Source of the DNA: Bradyrhizobium manausense
Lineage (GTDB): Bacteria > Pseudomonadota > Alphaproteobacteria > Rhizobiales > Xanthobacteraceae
Direction of reading: 5' to 3'
Length of the DNA: 39,462 bases
NCBI RefSeq assembly: GCF_018130615.1
Contig: NZ_JAFCKB010000035.1
Span: forward strand, 1 to 39,462
The translations under genes were made by a program, and so were the position numbers. The notes beneath the pieces were generated by a model that was not told the DNA's origin, did no database searches, and worked only from the letters and a program-made list of their open reading frames with translations. Shown one piece after another: positions 32,742-39,462 of this stretch (position 1 is its first letter; every line of letters begins with the position of its first letter).

Positions 32742-33815
32742 ATGAAATGGGGAGACAACGCCCGAGATTTTGATACCGCACTGGCGGTGTGGCCGCACTA
32801 TCGCCCACTGTTCGATAACTGGCTGATGCAGGAACTGGTGGAGCAAGGCGACAAGGCTCCGATCTGGCGCGACCGCAGGGTGCCGACCGAGAATGGACGC
32901 GTGCGCGGCGACATCTATCCGGACCGCGAGGCCGCACTATCGGCCGCCGCCTCACTCAATCAGACGCTGCACGACGCGCTCGCAGCGCGCGAGATGGATG
33001 CCGCGAGGAAACGTTCGCTCCAGCTTAAAGTCGCAAAGAACCTGCAATCCAAAGAACGCCTTCGCGACGAAGAAGAGCTTATGCTCGCCGAGGCACGTCG
33101 CCGGCACGCCAATGATCCGCGACCGGACCCTTCTGCAATTGTGCTGCCTGCGGAGTCAGTTCCTTTTCGTCAGGAATTGAGCGAACAGCTTTCAGACATG
33201 CCCTATTTGAGGGTCGTGATCGTGACGGTCCGGGAGACGAATCGCAGTTGGCACCGCTCCATTCTTTACCTCTCGCACGACAATAAATGGTCCAAGCCTT
33301 ACATCGCCGGCGAGCGATCTGCGGCAAAGGCGATGCGAGCACGAATCGCCAACGGCTTCGGCTACAGCGCCGACGACCATTGGGGAAAGACCAAGGCCAA
33401 GATTCGTCAGATCTTGTTGCCCCGCGCCAACCAGTTGCTGCAACTCGCAAGCGTGCAGCGTATGCTGGCGGAAGCGTTGGCCAATGGTCATAAGGTGCTG
33501 GTCTCGAACGGCATCGTCTTCTGGTACGAAGAAGATGGCGGCATCGGTTGGCAGATCAAACAGACCACATCCACCAAAGAGTCCGAGGGAAGCACCTTGT
33601 GGAAGGAAGGCACAATCCGCTCGATCAACCACGGCCGATTGGTCATTTTGCCTTATATCAAAGAGAGCGGCGAGCAGGTGCGCGGGCACACCAGGAACGG
33701 ACCGAATGACGGCAGAGCCAAACCACGGCACCCCGATCACTACGTCGATATTCCGTTTGCGCAACTCGACGGTGACCTCATGATCGGTCTGTTCGGCGAA
33801 TTGCCCTACGAATAA
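32742..33815 (+). CDS. Hypothetical protein downstream of IetAS-like pair
   Basis: A 357-residue hydrophilic protein with a long charged helical segment (about residues 80-122, rich in Arg, Glu and Ala) between two globular parts. The second part contains VVIVTVRETNRSWHRSILYL and SNGIVFWYEEDGG. I recognise no family. GAGGGT a few bases upstream supports the ATG at 32742. A 165-bp gap separates it from the protease gene on the same strand, so it may or may not share the transcript. It could be an accessory defence protein, which is a guess from position only. Confidence 0.55.
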   Translation: MKWGDNARDFDTALAVWPHYRPLFDNWLMQELVEQGDKAPIWRDRRVPTENGRVRGDIYPDREAALSAAASLNQTLHDALAAREMDAARKRSLQLKVAKNLQSKERLRDEEELMLAEARRRHANDPRPDPSAIVLPAESVPFRQELSEQLSDMPYLRVVIVTVRETNRSWHRSILYLSHDNKWSKPYIAGERSAAKAMRARIANGFGYSADDHWGKTKAKIRQILLPRANQLLQLASVQRMLAEALANGHKVLVSNGIVFWYEEDGGIGWQIKQTTSTKESEGSTLWKEGTIRSINHGRLVILPYIKESGEQVRGHTRNGPNDGRAKPRHPDHYVDIPFAQLDGDLMIGLFGELPYE

Positions 33816-33940
33816 CCTGGATCGCCGCGCTAGCGTCACTACACAGCAAGCGGAAGCCTCGGCTCGTTCCGCTCATCGCGGGTTCGCGCGAAGGCTTCTG
33901 CGGCGGCGCTAGCAATACGATGATGCGTCAGCTGCGATCG

Positions 33941-35044
33941 TTAGATCGATAGACCAAGCTGCAGCTCTGCCTCGTTGCCTTGTAACGACGAAAGCGACAC
34001 CCCCAACAGCCGGACTGGCTTCGAAAAGGGCATCTCGTTCTGAAGCAATGCGACCGATAGGCGTTCGAGGTCCGCGCGACTCGAAACGGCGACGGGTACC
34101 GACCTGCAGCGCGTAATCATCTCGAAGTCGTTGAACTTGACCTTCAGAGTCACCGTCCGCCCCCGCGCTCCCTTGTCTTCACAGTGCAGCCAGATCTTGT
34201 CTATCAATGGCTGAAGTTCGGCGACCATGGTTTCGAAATCGGTCAGGTCGCTAGAGAAGGTATTCTCTGCGCCGACCGACTTTCGTATTCGATCAGAGCG
34301 GACCTCACGGTTGTCGACGCCCCGCGAGATCCAGTAGTAATAGCTGCCGGCCTTCCTGAAGTTTGCCTGCATGAATTCGAGTGACTGGTTTCGCATGTCG
34401 AGGCCGGTGTACAGGCCGAGCGAGTTCATCTTGGTGCTGGTCGCCGGCCCGATGCCGTGAAACTTGCCGACGGGGAGGGTTTCGACGAATGTCGGTCCCA
34501 TCTCGGGGGTGATGACGTACTGGCCGTTGGGCTTGCGGTGGTCGGATGCGAGCTTGGCGAGAAACTTGTTGTAGGAGATGCCGGCAGAGGCGTTGAGGCC
34601 GGTTACCTCCTTGATCTTCGCGCGGATCGCTAACGCGATGTCCCGGGCTAACGGAATGCCCTGCAGATTTTCGGTCACGTCGAGGTAGGCCTCGTCCAGC
34701 GACAACGGCTCGATGATCGAGGTGTGCTCGGCGAAGATTTCACGGATTTGCAGGGAGACCGCCTTGTAGACCTCGAAGCGGGGCTTGACGAAGATCAGAT
34801 CGGGGCATTGCCGCTTCGCGGTAACCGATGGCATGGCCGACCTGACGCCGAACTTGCGCGCTTCGTAGCTGGCCGCCGCCACGACGCCGCGCTCCCGGGA
34901 TCCGCCGACGGCGACCGGCTTGCCGCGAAGATCCGGATTGTCTCGCTGCTCGACGGACGCATAGAAGGCGTCCATGTCGATGTGGATGATCTTGCGTTGG
35001 CGGCCCGGGGGAGCTGCCTGCTCGTCATCGTCCTCGATGGTCAC
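33941..35044 (-). CDS. dinB: DNA polymerase IV (translesion polymerase)
   Basis: A Y-family polymerase that copies past damaged bases, 367 residues. The first catalytic acids are in HIDMDAFYASVE (Asp23), with the steric-gate position at Tyr28. SLDEAYLDV (Asp117-Glu118) gives the others. The little-finger domain follows, and QLGLSI at the C-terminus is a likely beta-clamp-binding motif. The start is GTG at 35044, which overlaps the stop of the SRAP gene (GTGA), so translation is coupled. No LexA box was identified upstream of the operon. Rhizobia often carry several dinB copies. Confidence 0.93.
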   Translation of the reverse strand: MTIEDDDEQAAPPGRQRKIIHIDMDAFYASVEQRDNPDLRGKPVAVGGSRERGVVAAASYEARKFGVRSAMPSVTAKRQCPDLIFVKPRFEVYKAVSLQIREIFAEHTSIIEPLSLDEAYLDVTENLQGIPLARDIALAIRAKIKEVTGLNASAGISYNKFLAKLASDHRKPNGQYVITPEMGPTFVETLPVGKFHGIGPATSTKMNSLGLYTGLDMRNQSLEFMQANFRKAGSYYYWISRGVDNREVRSDRIRKSVGAENTFSSDLTDFETMVAELQPLIDKIWLHCEDKGARGRTVTLKVKFNDFEMITRCRSVPVAVSSRADLERLSVALLQNEMPFSKPVRLLGVSLSSLQGNEAELQLGLSI

Positions 35045-35766
35045 GTCGTTAGCCCGGCCGTGTCTTCCTTGACGCCGCGGGCGACGATCTGGAGCGTGCC
35101 GTCGGCAAGCGGCCGCTGCAGCTTCAGGGCCTCCTCCAGAGGGGCCGTCATCCAGGTCTCGACTTCGTCCGGCGTCGTCAGGATCACCGGCATTGCCTTC
35201 GGGTGGATGGCACCGACCTCGGCATTCGGCTCTGTCGTGAGGAACGCGTACAGGTCGTTGGTCGTCTCACCTTCCTTGACCTTCCTGACTGACGTCCAAT
35301 TGGTCCAGATGCCGGCAAAGCAGGCGAGGGGACGGGTCTCATCGAGCGCGAACCAGATATCACCGCCCTCAGCCTTGTTGAACTCGCTGAAGGAGTTGAA
35401 GGGCACCACGCAGCGGTTTTCGGCTCCTAGCCATCGCGTCCAGTGCTTGCTCTTCACGTTTCGGATGTTGGTCGTTCCGCCGTCCGGCTCCATCCGCAGC
35501 AATTCCTTGAAATCCACTGCCTTGCCCTTGGCCTGCAGCTTTTCGGCCCGCTTCTTCGTGGCGTCCATCAGCGCTTTTGACGACGATGGCATCCCCCAGC
35601 GCGCAGTGACGAGTTCGCGGCCCTCCGCCCCGTTGCGCACGATCGGTGCCTTGTAATCGGGAAAAACCCCGGGCATCGGCGCCAGATTGCCGACGTATCG
35701 GTTCATGACGCGGAACAACGCGCTGATCGCGGCTTGGTTGGTCGTGATCGAGTAGAGATTGCACAT
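35041..35766 (-). CDS. SRAP protein (abasic-site shield, YedK/HMCES family)
   Basis: A 241-residue protein that should form a covalent DNA-protein link with abasic sites in single-stranded DNA. It begins MCNLYS with the reactive Cys2 exposed after Met removal. The other active-site residues are present: Asn100 (TTNIRNV), Glu128 (SFSEF) and His188 (IHPKAMPVIL). It is intact, unlike the SRAP gene at 17214-17806, and belongs to a longer version with an insertion after SRLVTARWGMP-like strands. Its stop overlaps the dinB GTG, pairing abasic-site protection with translesion synthesis. A zinc-ribbon gene ends 3 nt upstream. Confidence 0.92.
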   Translation of the reverse strand: MCNLYSITTNQAAISALFRVMNRYVGNLAPMPGVFPDYKAPIVRNGAEGRELVTARWGMPSSSKALMDATKKRAEKLQAKGKAVDFKELLRMEPDGGTTNIRNVKSKHWTRWLGAENRCVVPFNSFSEFNKAEGGDIWFALDETRPLACFAGIWTNWTSVRKVKEGETTNDLYAFLTTEPNAEVGAIHPKAMPVILTTPDEVETWMTAPLEEALKLQRPLADGTLQIVARGVKEDTAGLTT

Positions 35767-35769
35767 CGG

Positions 35770-36219
35770 TCAGACTTCGGTCCGAGGGTGGCGCGGCTGC
35801 CAAGTCAGTTGTAGCAGAGTCGCGGAAGGACGCCGGCCCGCCTTGGCGCATTTGCGGCAGCGCAGCCGGCTGGCGAGATCGTGCACGAAGGTGGTCGGCG
35901 GATGCTTCATCGCCGCGAGGTCAACGTCGCTCGGCGTCTTGCAGCGCGCGCACTGGATCTCCAGCCAGGGGAAGCCGCCATTCACCGCTTGATCTATCGT
36001 CGGGGATGGATCAATCGGTTCTCCGTCTGACCACATGCGTTCGTTCCAACTCTCGCATAGCAGCTTGTCGGCCCGCTGGATGAGCGCTTCCCCCTTCGCC
36101 CGCGTCTCCGCCGATTGGGTAGCCAGGATGTTGGCCATTGCCCGCGCTTTGCCAAGCTCCTTCGCCAGAGCCTTGCGGTCGCCGCCCGACAGCGGCGTAG
36201 GGTGATACTTCGGGGCCAT
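35770..36219 (-). CDS. Zinc-ribbon-like hypothetical protein (149 aa)
   Basis: A 149-residue protein with two CxxC pairs, IQCARC (Cys90/93) and RCRKC (Cys121/124), that can form a zinc ribbon in the C-terminal half. The N-terminal half is helical (SGGDRKALAKELGKARAMAN). It lies 3 nt before the SRAP gene and in the same operon as dinB, so a role in DNA repair is likely but unproven. The start at 36219 gives MAPKYHPTPL; upstream extension runs into the neighbouring gene's frame and has Ser/Arg-biased composition. Confidence 0.65.
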   Translation of the reverse strand: MAPKYHPTPLSGGDRKALAKELGKARAMANILATQSAETRAKGEALIQRADKLLCESWNERMWSDGEPIDPSPTIDQAVNGGFPWLEIQCARCKTPSDVDLAAMKHPPTTFVHDLASRLRCRKCAKAGRRPSATLLQLTWQPRHPRTEV

Positions 36220-36265
36220 CCGGACATCCAGGCGCAAAGAGATCGGATCGGCAATCCGGAGCAGG

Positions 36266-36661
36266 CTACGGCGTCTCGAACGCTGGCCAGCACCCGTCTT
36301 CTTCGTGCCTGCCGGTGCGCTGCTGGCAGGTGTTGTCGAGCAGCCGCTGCGCGACGTCCTTCCAGATCGCGTTGCCGCCATACAATCGGACTGCATCCGC
36401 GGCCTGGATTTCCACGGTCCGCGCGCAACGGCGGCAGGAGATGCGCAGGATATGGCGTTGAATTTCCGAAAGACGTCGCTGCCGCATCTCGGCTCCGGTC
36501 GCTTCGGCGCGCGGGTCTTTAAGTACCGATTCCCAGTATTCGGCCGGGAGCGGCGCGTCTGGAGCCGCCGCCGGAGGTGCGGGCCTGCGGGCGGCTTGAG
36601 CTGCCAGTTTTTCCATCTGCTTTGGGGTCGGCATGCGCCAGCTCGCGGGTCGATCGGTCAT
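36266..36661 (-). CDS. Zinc-finger-like hypothetical protein (131 aa)
   Basis: A 131-residue protein with a Pro/Ala-rich linker (residues 24-40), then ISCRRCARTVEIQAADA with Cys76 and Cys79 and later Cys112 and Cys124, which could bind zinc. It is the first gene of the minus-strand run that continues into the second zinc-ribbon protein, SRAP and DinB, and it is divergent from Ku across 146 bp. The type is familiar in rhizobia but has no known function. Confidence 0.65.
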   Translation of the reverse strand: MTDRPASWRMPTPKQMEKLAAQAARRPAPPAAAPDAPLPAEYWESVLKDPRAEATGAEMRQRRLSEIQRHILRISCRRCARTVEIQAADAVRLYGGNAIWKDVAQRLLDNTCQQRTGRHEEDGCWPAFETP

Positions 36662-36807
36662 TCCGAATTAGAACATAAAGAGAACAAAAGTCGAGTCCGC
36701 TTGGGCAGGCAGCCCAGAAAAAATCGTCCTGTTGGCAGGGGCGCGATGTCGGAACCAAGCCTGGCCATTCGTCTTGAATCCAGCGTCAGTATTGGAGTTC
36801 CCCCGTC

Positions 36808-37740
36808 ATGGCCCCCCGCGCTAACTGGAAAGGGTTCCTGCGTCTTTCCCTCGTCACCTGTCCGGTAGCGCTCTATCCTGCCACGTCGGAATCCGAAAAA
36901 GTCTCGTTCAACCAGCTCAACCGGAAGACCGGCCACCGGATCAAGTACGCCAAAGTCGATGCTGACACAGGCGAGGAGGTCGCCAACGAGGATATCGTCA
37001 AGGGCTACAAGGTCGACACCGACACCTTTATTGAGGTGACGAAGGAGGAGCTCGAGAACGTCGCGCTGGAATCGACGCGAACCATCGAGATCGACGAGTT
37101 CGTCGACCGCAGCGAGATCGACCCGAGGTATCTGATCCGTCCCTATTACCTGGTGCCGGACGGAAAGGTGGGTCACGACGCCTTCGCCGTCGTCCGCGAA
37201 ACGATCCGTGAGATGAACAAGGTCGCGATCGGACGGGTGGTGCTCACCAACCGTGAGCACATCATCGCCCTCGAACCCATGGACAAGGGCCTGATGGGGA
37301 CGCTGCTGCGCTATCCTTACGAAGTGCGTTCTGCAGACGAGTATTTTGACGACATCCAGGATGTCAAAGTCACCAAGGACATGCTTGATCTCGCCAAGCA
37401 CATCGTCAATCAGAAGGCGGGCCACTTCGATCCGGACAAGTTCGAAGACCAGTACGAAACCGCCCTTCTCGATCTCATCAACGAGAAGCGCGCCGGCAAA
37501 CCTATCACCGCGAAAGCGCGCCCCCGCGGCGAGAACGTGGTGGATCTGATGGACGCGCTGCGGAAGAGCATCGGACGAGACGCGGCGGCAACGGCTGAGG
37601 CTGCGAAGAAACCAGCCAAGAAGGCGCGTAAGGCAGCGGCCGGGCAGAAGGAAATGCTGATGCCGATTGCCGGCAAGAAATCGGCCAAGGAGTCCGCGAC
37701 AAAGAAGCCGGCGACCAAACCGCAGCGGAAGTCGGCGTAG
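36808..37740 (+). CDS. ku: Ku protein, non-homologous end joining
   Basis: Binds DNA double-strand ends as a homodimer ring and recruits ligase LigD. The 310-residue protein begins with the bacterial Ku core (RANWKGFLRLSLVTCPVALYPAT) and contains YLVPDGKVGHDAFAV and VRETIREMNKVAIGRVVL. A long Lys/Ala-rich C-terminal tail (about residues 265-310) probably binds DNA without sequence preference. No ligD gene is in the window. It is divergent from the zinc-ribbon/SRAP/dinB run, and a coiled-coil protein follows on the same strand. Rhizobia usually have several ku genes. Confidence 0.95.
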   Translation: MAPRANWKGFLRLSLVTCPVALYPATSESEKVSFNQLNRKTGHRIKYAKVDADTGEEVANEDIVKGYKVDTDTFIEVTKEELENVALESTRTIEIDEFVDRSEIDPRYLIRPYYLVPDGKVGHDAFAVVRETIREMNKVAIGRVVLTNREHIIALEPMDKGLMGTLLRYPYEVRSADEYFDDIQDVKVTKDMLDLAKHIVNQKAGHFDPDKFEDQYETALLDLINEKRAGKPITAKARPRGENVVDLMDALRKSIGRDAAATAEAAKKPAKKARKAAAGQKEMLMPIAGKKSAKESATKKPATKPQRKSA

Positions 37741-37905
37741 GGTATCTTTGCGATGGGTTCACGGAAAGCTCGCTCCGACACGCCGGATGCGTCGAGATAT
37801 TTACCGGGCCGGCCGCCCTGTGCGCCCGCTTTGGAAGTTCTCTGCTCGCGAGGTAGACAGTACGGCTGATCACATGGCAGCGGTCAGCGGGCGGGGAAGG
37901 GTCTC

Positions 37906-38520
37906 ATGGCGAGAAAACTGAAGGCCTACCAGACCTCGCTGGGCTTCTTCGATCTGGCGATCGCCGCTCCCTCCATGAAAGCGGCTCTGGAAGCGTGGGG
38001 TGCAGACAGCAATCTCTTCCACCAGGGCGCGGCGAACGAAAGCGACGATCCGGACGTCATCGCCACGGCAATGGCAAAGCCTGGCGTCGTTCTCAGGCGC
38101 CCGGTTGGAACAGACCGACCTTTCAGCGAACATGCCGAGCTGCCCACCGATCTTGGCGGTGGCGGACCAACGAAAGCCGCCCGCAGGTCGAAAGGGCATA
38201 AGGCGAAGGAACCTTCCTCTCGCCCCGTCGACAAGGCTGCCGAACGAAAGGTCGCTCTCGCCTTCGAAAAAGAGCAGAAGCGGCGCCAACTTGAACAGGC
38301 AAAGGAAGAGACTGCCAGGCAGAAGGACCGTGAACGCCATCAGCAGGCGGTCGACAAGGCGCAGGCTGCACTGGACAAGGCTGAGCAAGAGCACGCGAAG
38401 CGGGCCGCCGCCATGCAGGCCGAGGTCGAGGCTCTCGAGAAGAGATCGCAAGCCGAACAAGCCCGCTGGGATAAGGAGAAGGAGCGATTGGAAGTTACGC
38501 TGCGGCGCGCACGGGGTTAG
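37906..38520 (+). CDS. Coiled-coil TolA-like protein, Ku neighbour
   Basis: A 204-residue protein. Residues 1-60 are a compact domain (LKAYQTSLGFFDLAIAAPSM, FHQGAANESDDP). Residues 110-200 form a long Lys/Glu/Ala-rich coiled coil (AERKVALAFEKEQKRRQLEQ opens it). Such proteins are annotated as TolA-like in rhizobia and sit beside ku, but there is no membrane helix, so the TolA name reflects coiled-coil composition only. The N-terminal sequence suggests a cytosolic role, possibly in end joining. The gap to ku is 165 bp. Confidence 0.75.
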   Translation: MARKLKAYQTSLGFFDLAIAAPSMKAALEAWGADSNLFHQGAANESDDPDVIATAMAKPGVVLRRPVGTDRPFSEHAELPTDLGGGGPTKAARRSKGHKAKEPSSRPVDKAAERKVALAFEKEQKRRQLEQAKEETARQKDRERHQQAVDKAQAALDKAEQEHAKRAAAMQAEVEALEKRSQAEQARWDKEKERLEVTLRRARG

Positions 38521-38547
38521 TTTCCGTCATGCTCGGCGCCGCTCCTT

Positions 38548-38811
38548 CTAATCAGGAGGGCATTCTGGGCAGGTATCACCGATCGAGTTCAGCACGTCGC
38601 GAACCTCGGCCGCCGCTGCATCAGGGGAGACGCCTGCAGGCGGGTCTACGCGGGCGATATCGAAGGCCCGCTCCCTTGCGTGCGGATCGGCGCGGTCCTG
38701 CATCCAACCATGCTCCTCGCACTCGCGGATGGCGCCAGCTTCCTGAAGCACGTCAATCGCCCATCCGCGCATCGTCCGTATCGCCGGCCTTCGTTCACTT
38801 GTCATCAGCAT
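38548..38811 (-). CDS. Small conserved hypothetical protein (87 aa)
   Basis: An 87-residue acidic protein with RRPAIRTMRGWAIDVLQEAG, then CEEHGWMQDRADPHARERAF and a CPEC at the C-terminus. GGAG 8 nt before the ATG at 38811 supports this start over ATG 38805. It is convergent with the TolA-like gene. I recognise the type from Bradyrhizobium genomes, where it has no assigned function. Confidence 0.65.
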   Translation of the reverse strand: MLMTSERRPAIRTMRGWAIDVLQEAGAIRECEEHGWMQDRADPHARERAFDIARVDPPAGVSPDAAAAEVRDVLNSIGDTCPECPPD

Positions 38812-39048
38812 AGAAATGGCTCCCGATAGGACGAATCGTTGTGTCCGCCATTCGTTCCCCTCCTATCACCAGGGCGGGCTTTGTCGAGAAACACCTGAGA
38901 AAGGCAGCGGGTGGGCGTGTCCGATGACGCCACTCTCGGCTGTCGTTTCTGACCTATTGGATGTGCACCCTCAGAAAAGGGGTGGCGATTTGATAGTTGC
39001 GTATACCGCCACTGCCATATTGACGGACGGCGGCGCATATTTCCGGCC

Positions 39049-39249
39049 ATGACGCAGCCATGGGAATCGGAAGAGGACTACGCGTGTCCGCACTGCGGTG
39101 CGATATACGCGGTGACGCTCACCCAGTCACTTTCAACCGACGATGACGGCAAGCCTTGCACGGAATGCGGGGACGCATTGGCATGGTGGCGCAGCACGAC
39201 GGTGCCGCACTTCAAGCTAAAGGTGCGTAAGAATGGGGATCCGGCATGA
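39049..39249 (+). CDS. Small zinc-ribbon protein (66 aa)
   Basis: A 66-residue protein with two CxxC pairs, CPHC (Cys13/16) and CTEC (Cys37/40), in the typical spacing of a zinc ribbon, and a basic C-terminus (KLKVRKNGDPA). There is no strong ribosome binding site. Its stop codon overlaps the ATG of the next frame (ATGA at 39246-39249). Role unknown; it could bind DNA or protein. Confidence 0.5.
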   Translation: MTQPWESEEDYACPHCGAIYAVTLTQSLSTDDDGKPCTECGDALAWWRSTTVPHFKLKVRKNGDPA

Positions 39250-39462
39250 TCCCGAAGCGCCACCGCAACAAGCAAATTGCTGAACTGTGGTCCTCAGCTC
39301 GAGCAAAGACGCAAGGACTAGCTGGGCGCGTGCGGCCGGGGCCGCACCGGGCTCTCGTGAACCGAGCCGCGCGGCGTCTCGGCCTTGCGGCTTCGATCCC
39401 TTCTGTAATCCGAGTTGAAAGGTCAAGCCCCTTTTCTCCAGGAGGCGGGATGTCCGGTTTCA
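39246..39462 (+). CDS. Partial gene running off the right edge
   Basis: An open frame starting ATG 39246, overlapping the stop of the small zinc-ribbon gene by ATGA and continuing without a stop to the end of the window (at least 72 residues, rich in Arg and Ala: MIPKRHRNKQIAELWSSA...). The overlap suggests coupling. An alternative is that the real gene begins at ATG 39450, which has AGGAGG 4 nt upstream and lies in the same frame. No family can be named from the visible part. Confidence 0.35.
   Translation, partial: MIPKRHRNKQIAELWSSARAKTQGLAGRVRPGPHRALVNRAARRLGLAASIPSVIRVERSSPFSPGGGMSGF

Noticed and set aside
1-39462. CRISPR array or cas genes
   Set aside because: No regularly spaced direct repeats and no Cas-like protein were seen on either strand.

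Overview
The window looks like a chromosomal segment of a high-GC alphaproteobacterium of the Rhizobiales, most likely Bradyrhizobium or a close relative. The reasons are codon use, the CTC-anticodon tRNA-Glu, rhizobial-type palindromic intergenic repeats, small hypothetical genes typical of Bradyrhizobium, and a Ku/TolA-like/SRAP/DinB repair cluster. No database search was possible, so family names rest on motif recognition.

Bases 1-11,649 read as ordinary chromosomal backbone. They hold small conserved hypotheticals, an MltB-type lytic transglycosylase, an SDR oxidoreductase, a single-domain response regulator, a LysE/RhtB exporter, a 23-residue Lys/Ala peptide gene, a membrane GGDEF protein, an exported amidase, rpoH, an RluD-type pseudouridine synthase and two envelope proteins. 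The rluD-type gene and its divergent neighbour share the four bases CATG as start codons. Two palindromic repeat elements lie between genes.

A tRNA-Glu(CTC) gene at 11,650-11,724 ends this part. What follows is a dense defence and DNA-processing region, as expected when an element has inserted beside a tRNA; no integrase or second attachment repeat is visible. In order it holds: an HNH-like protein; a HEPN-like plus DUF1780-like pair; a TIR plus AbiJ-NTD3 pair; an XRE regulator; a frameshifted SRAP gene; a four-gene XRE/unknown/unknown/DUF2971 operon; a membrane protein plus a large cysteine-rich envelope protein; a three-gene short-Argonaute operon (nuclease-TIR-APAZ, PIWI-only Argonaute, DUF4263/Shedu-like nuclease); an IetAS-like AAA ATPase and subtilase pair; and an unknown protein.

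The most notable locus is 23,886-28,696. The first two genes overlap by ATGA. The Argonaute stop codon (TGA) is followed, in the same frame and without another stop, by 8 codons and then the DUF4263 gene, so limited readthrough could give an Argonaute-nuclease fusion. The PIWI domain has lost its catalytic acids, the TIR domain has Asp where the catalytic Glu is expected, and both PD-(D/E)xK nuclease domains look intact. This suggests a guide-triggered nuclease system rather than a standard NADase SPARTA.

Bases 33,941-38,520 form a repair and mutagenesis cluster: DinB (Pol IV), an intact SRAP protein and two zinc-ribbon proteins on the minus strand, with Ku and a coiled-coil TolA-like protein divergent from them. 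The right edge holds small hypotheticals and a gene that runs off the window.
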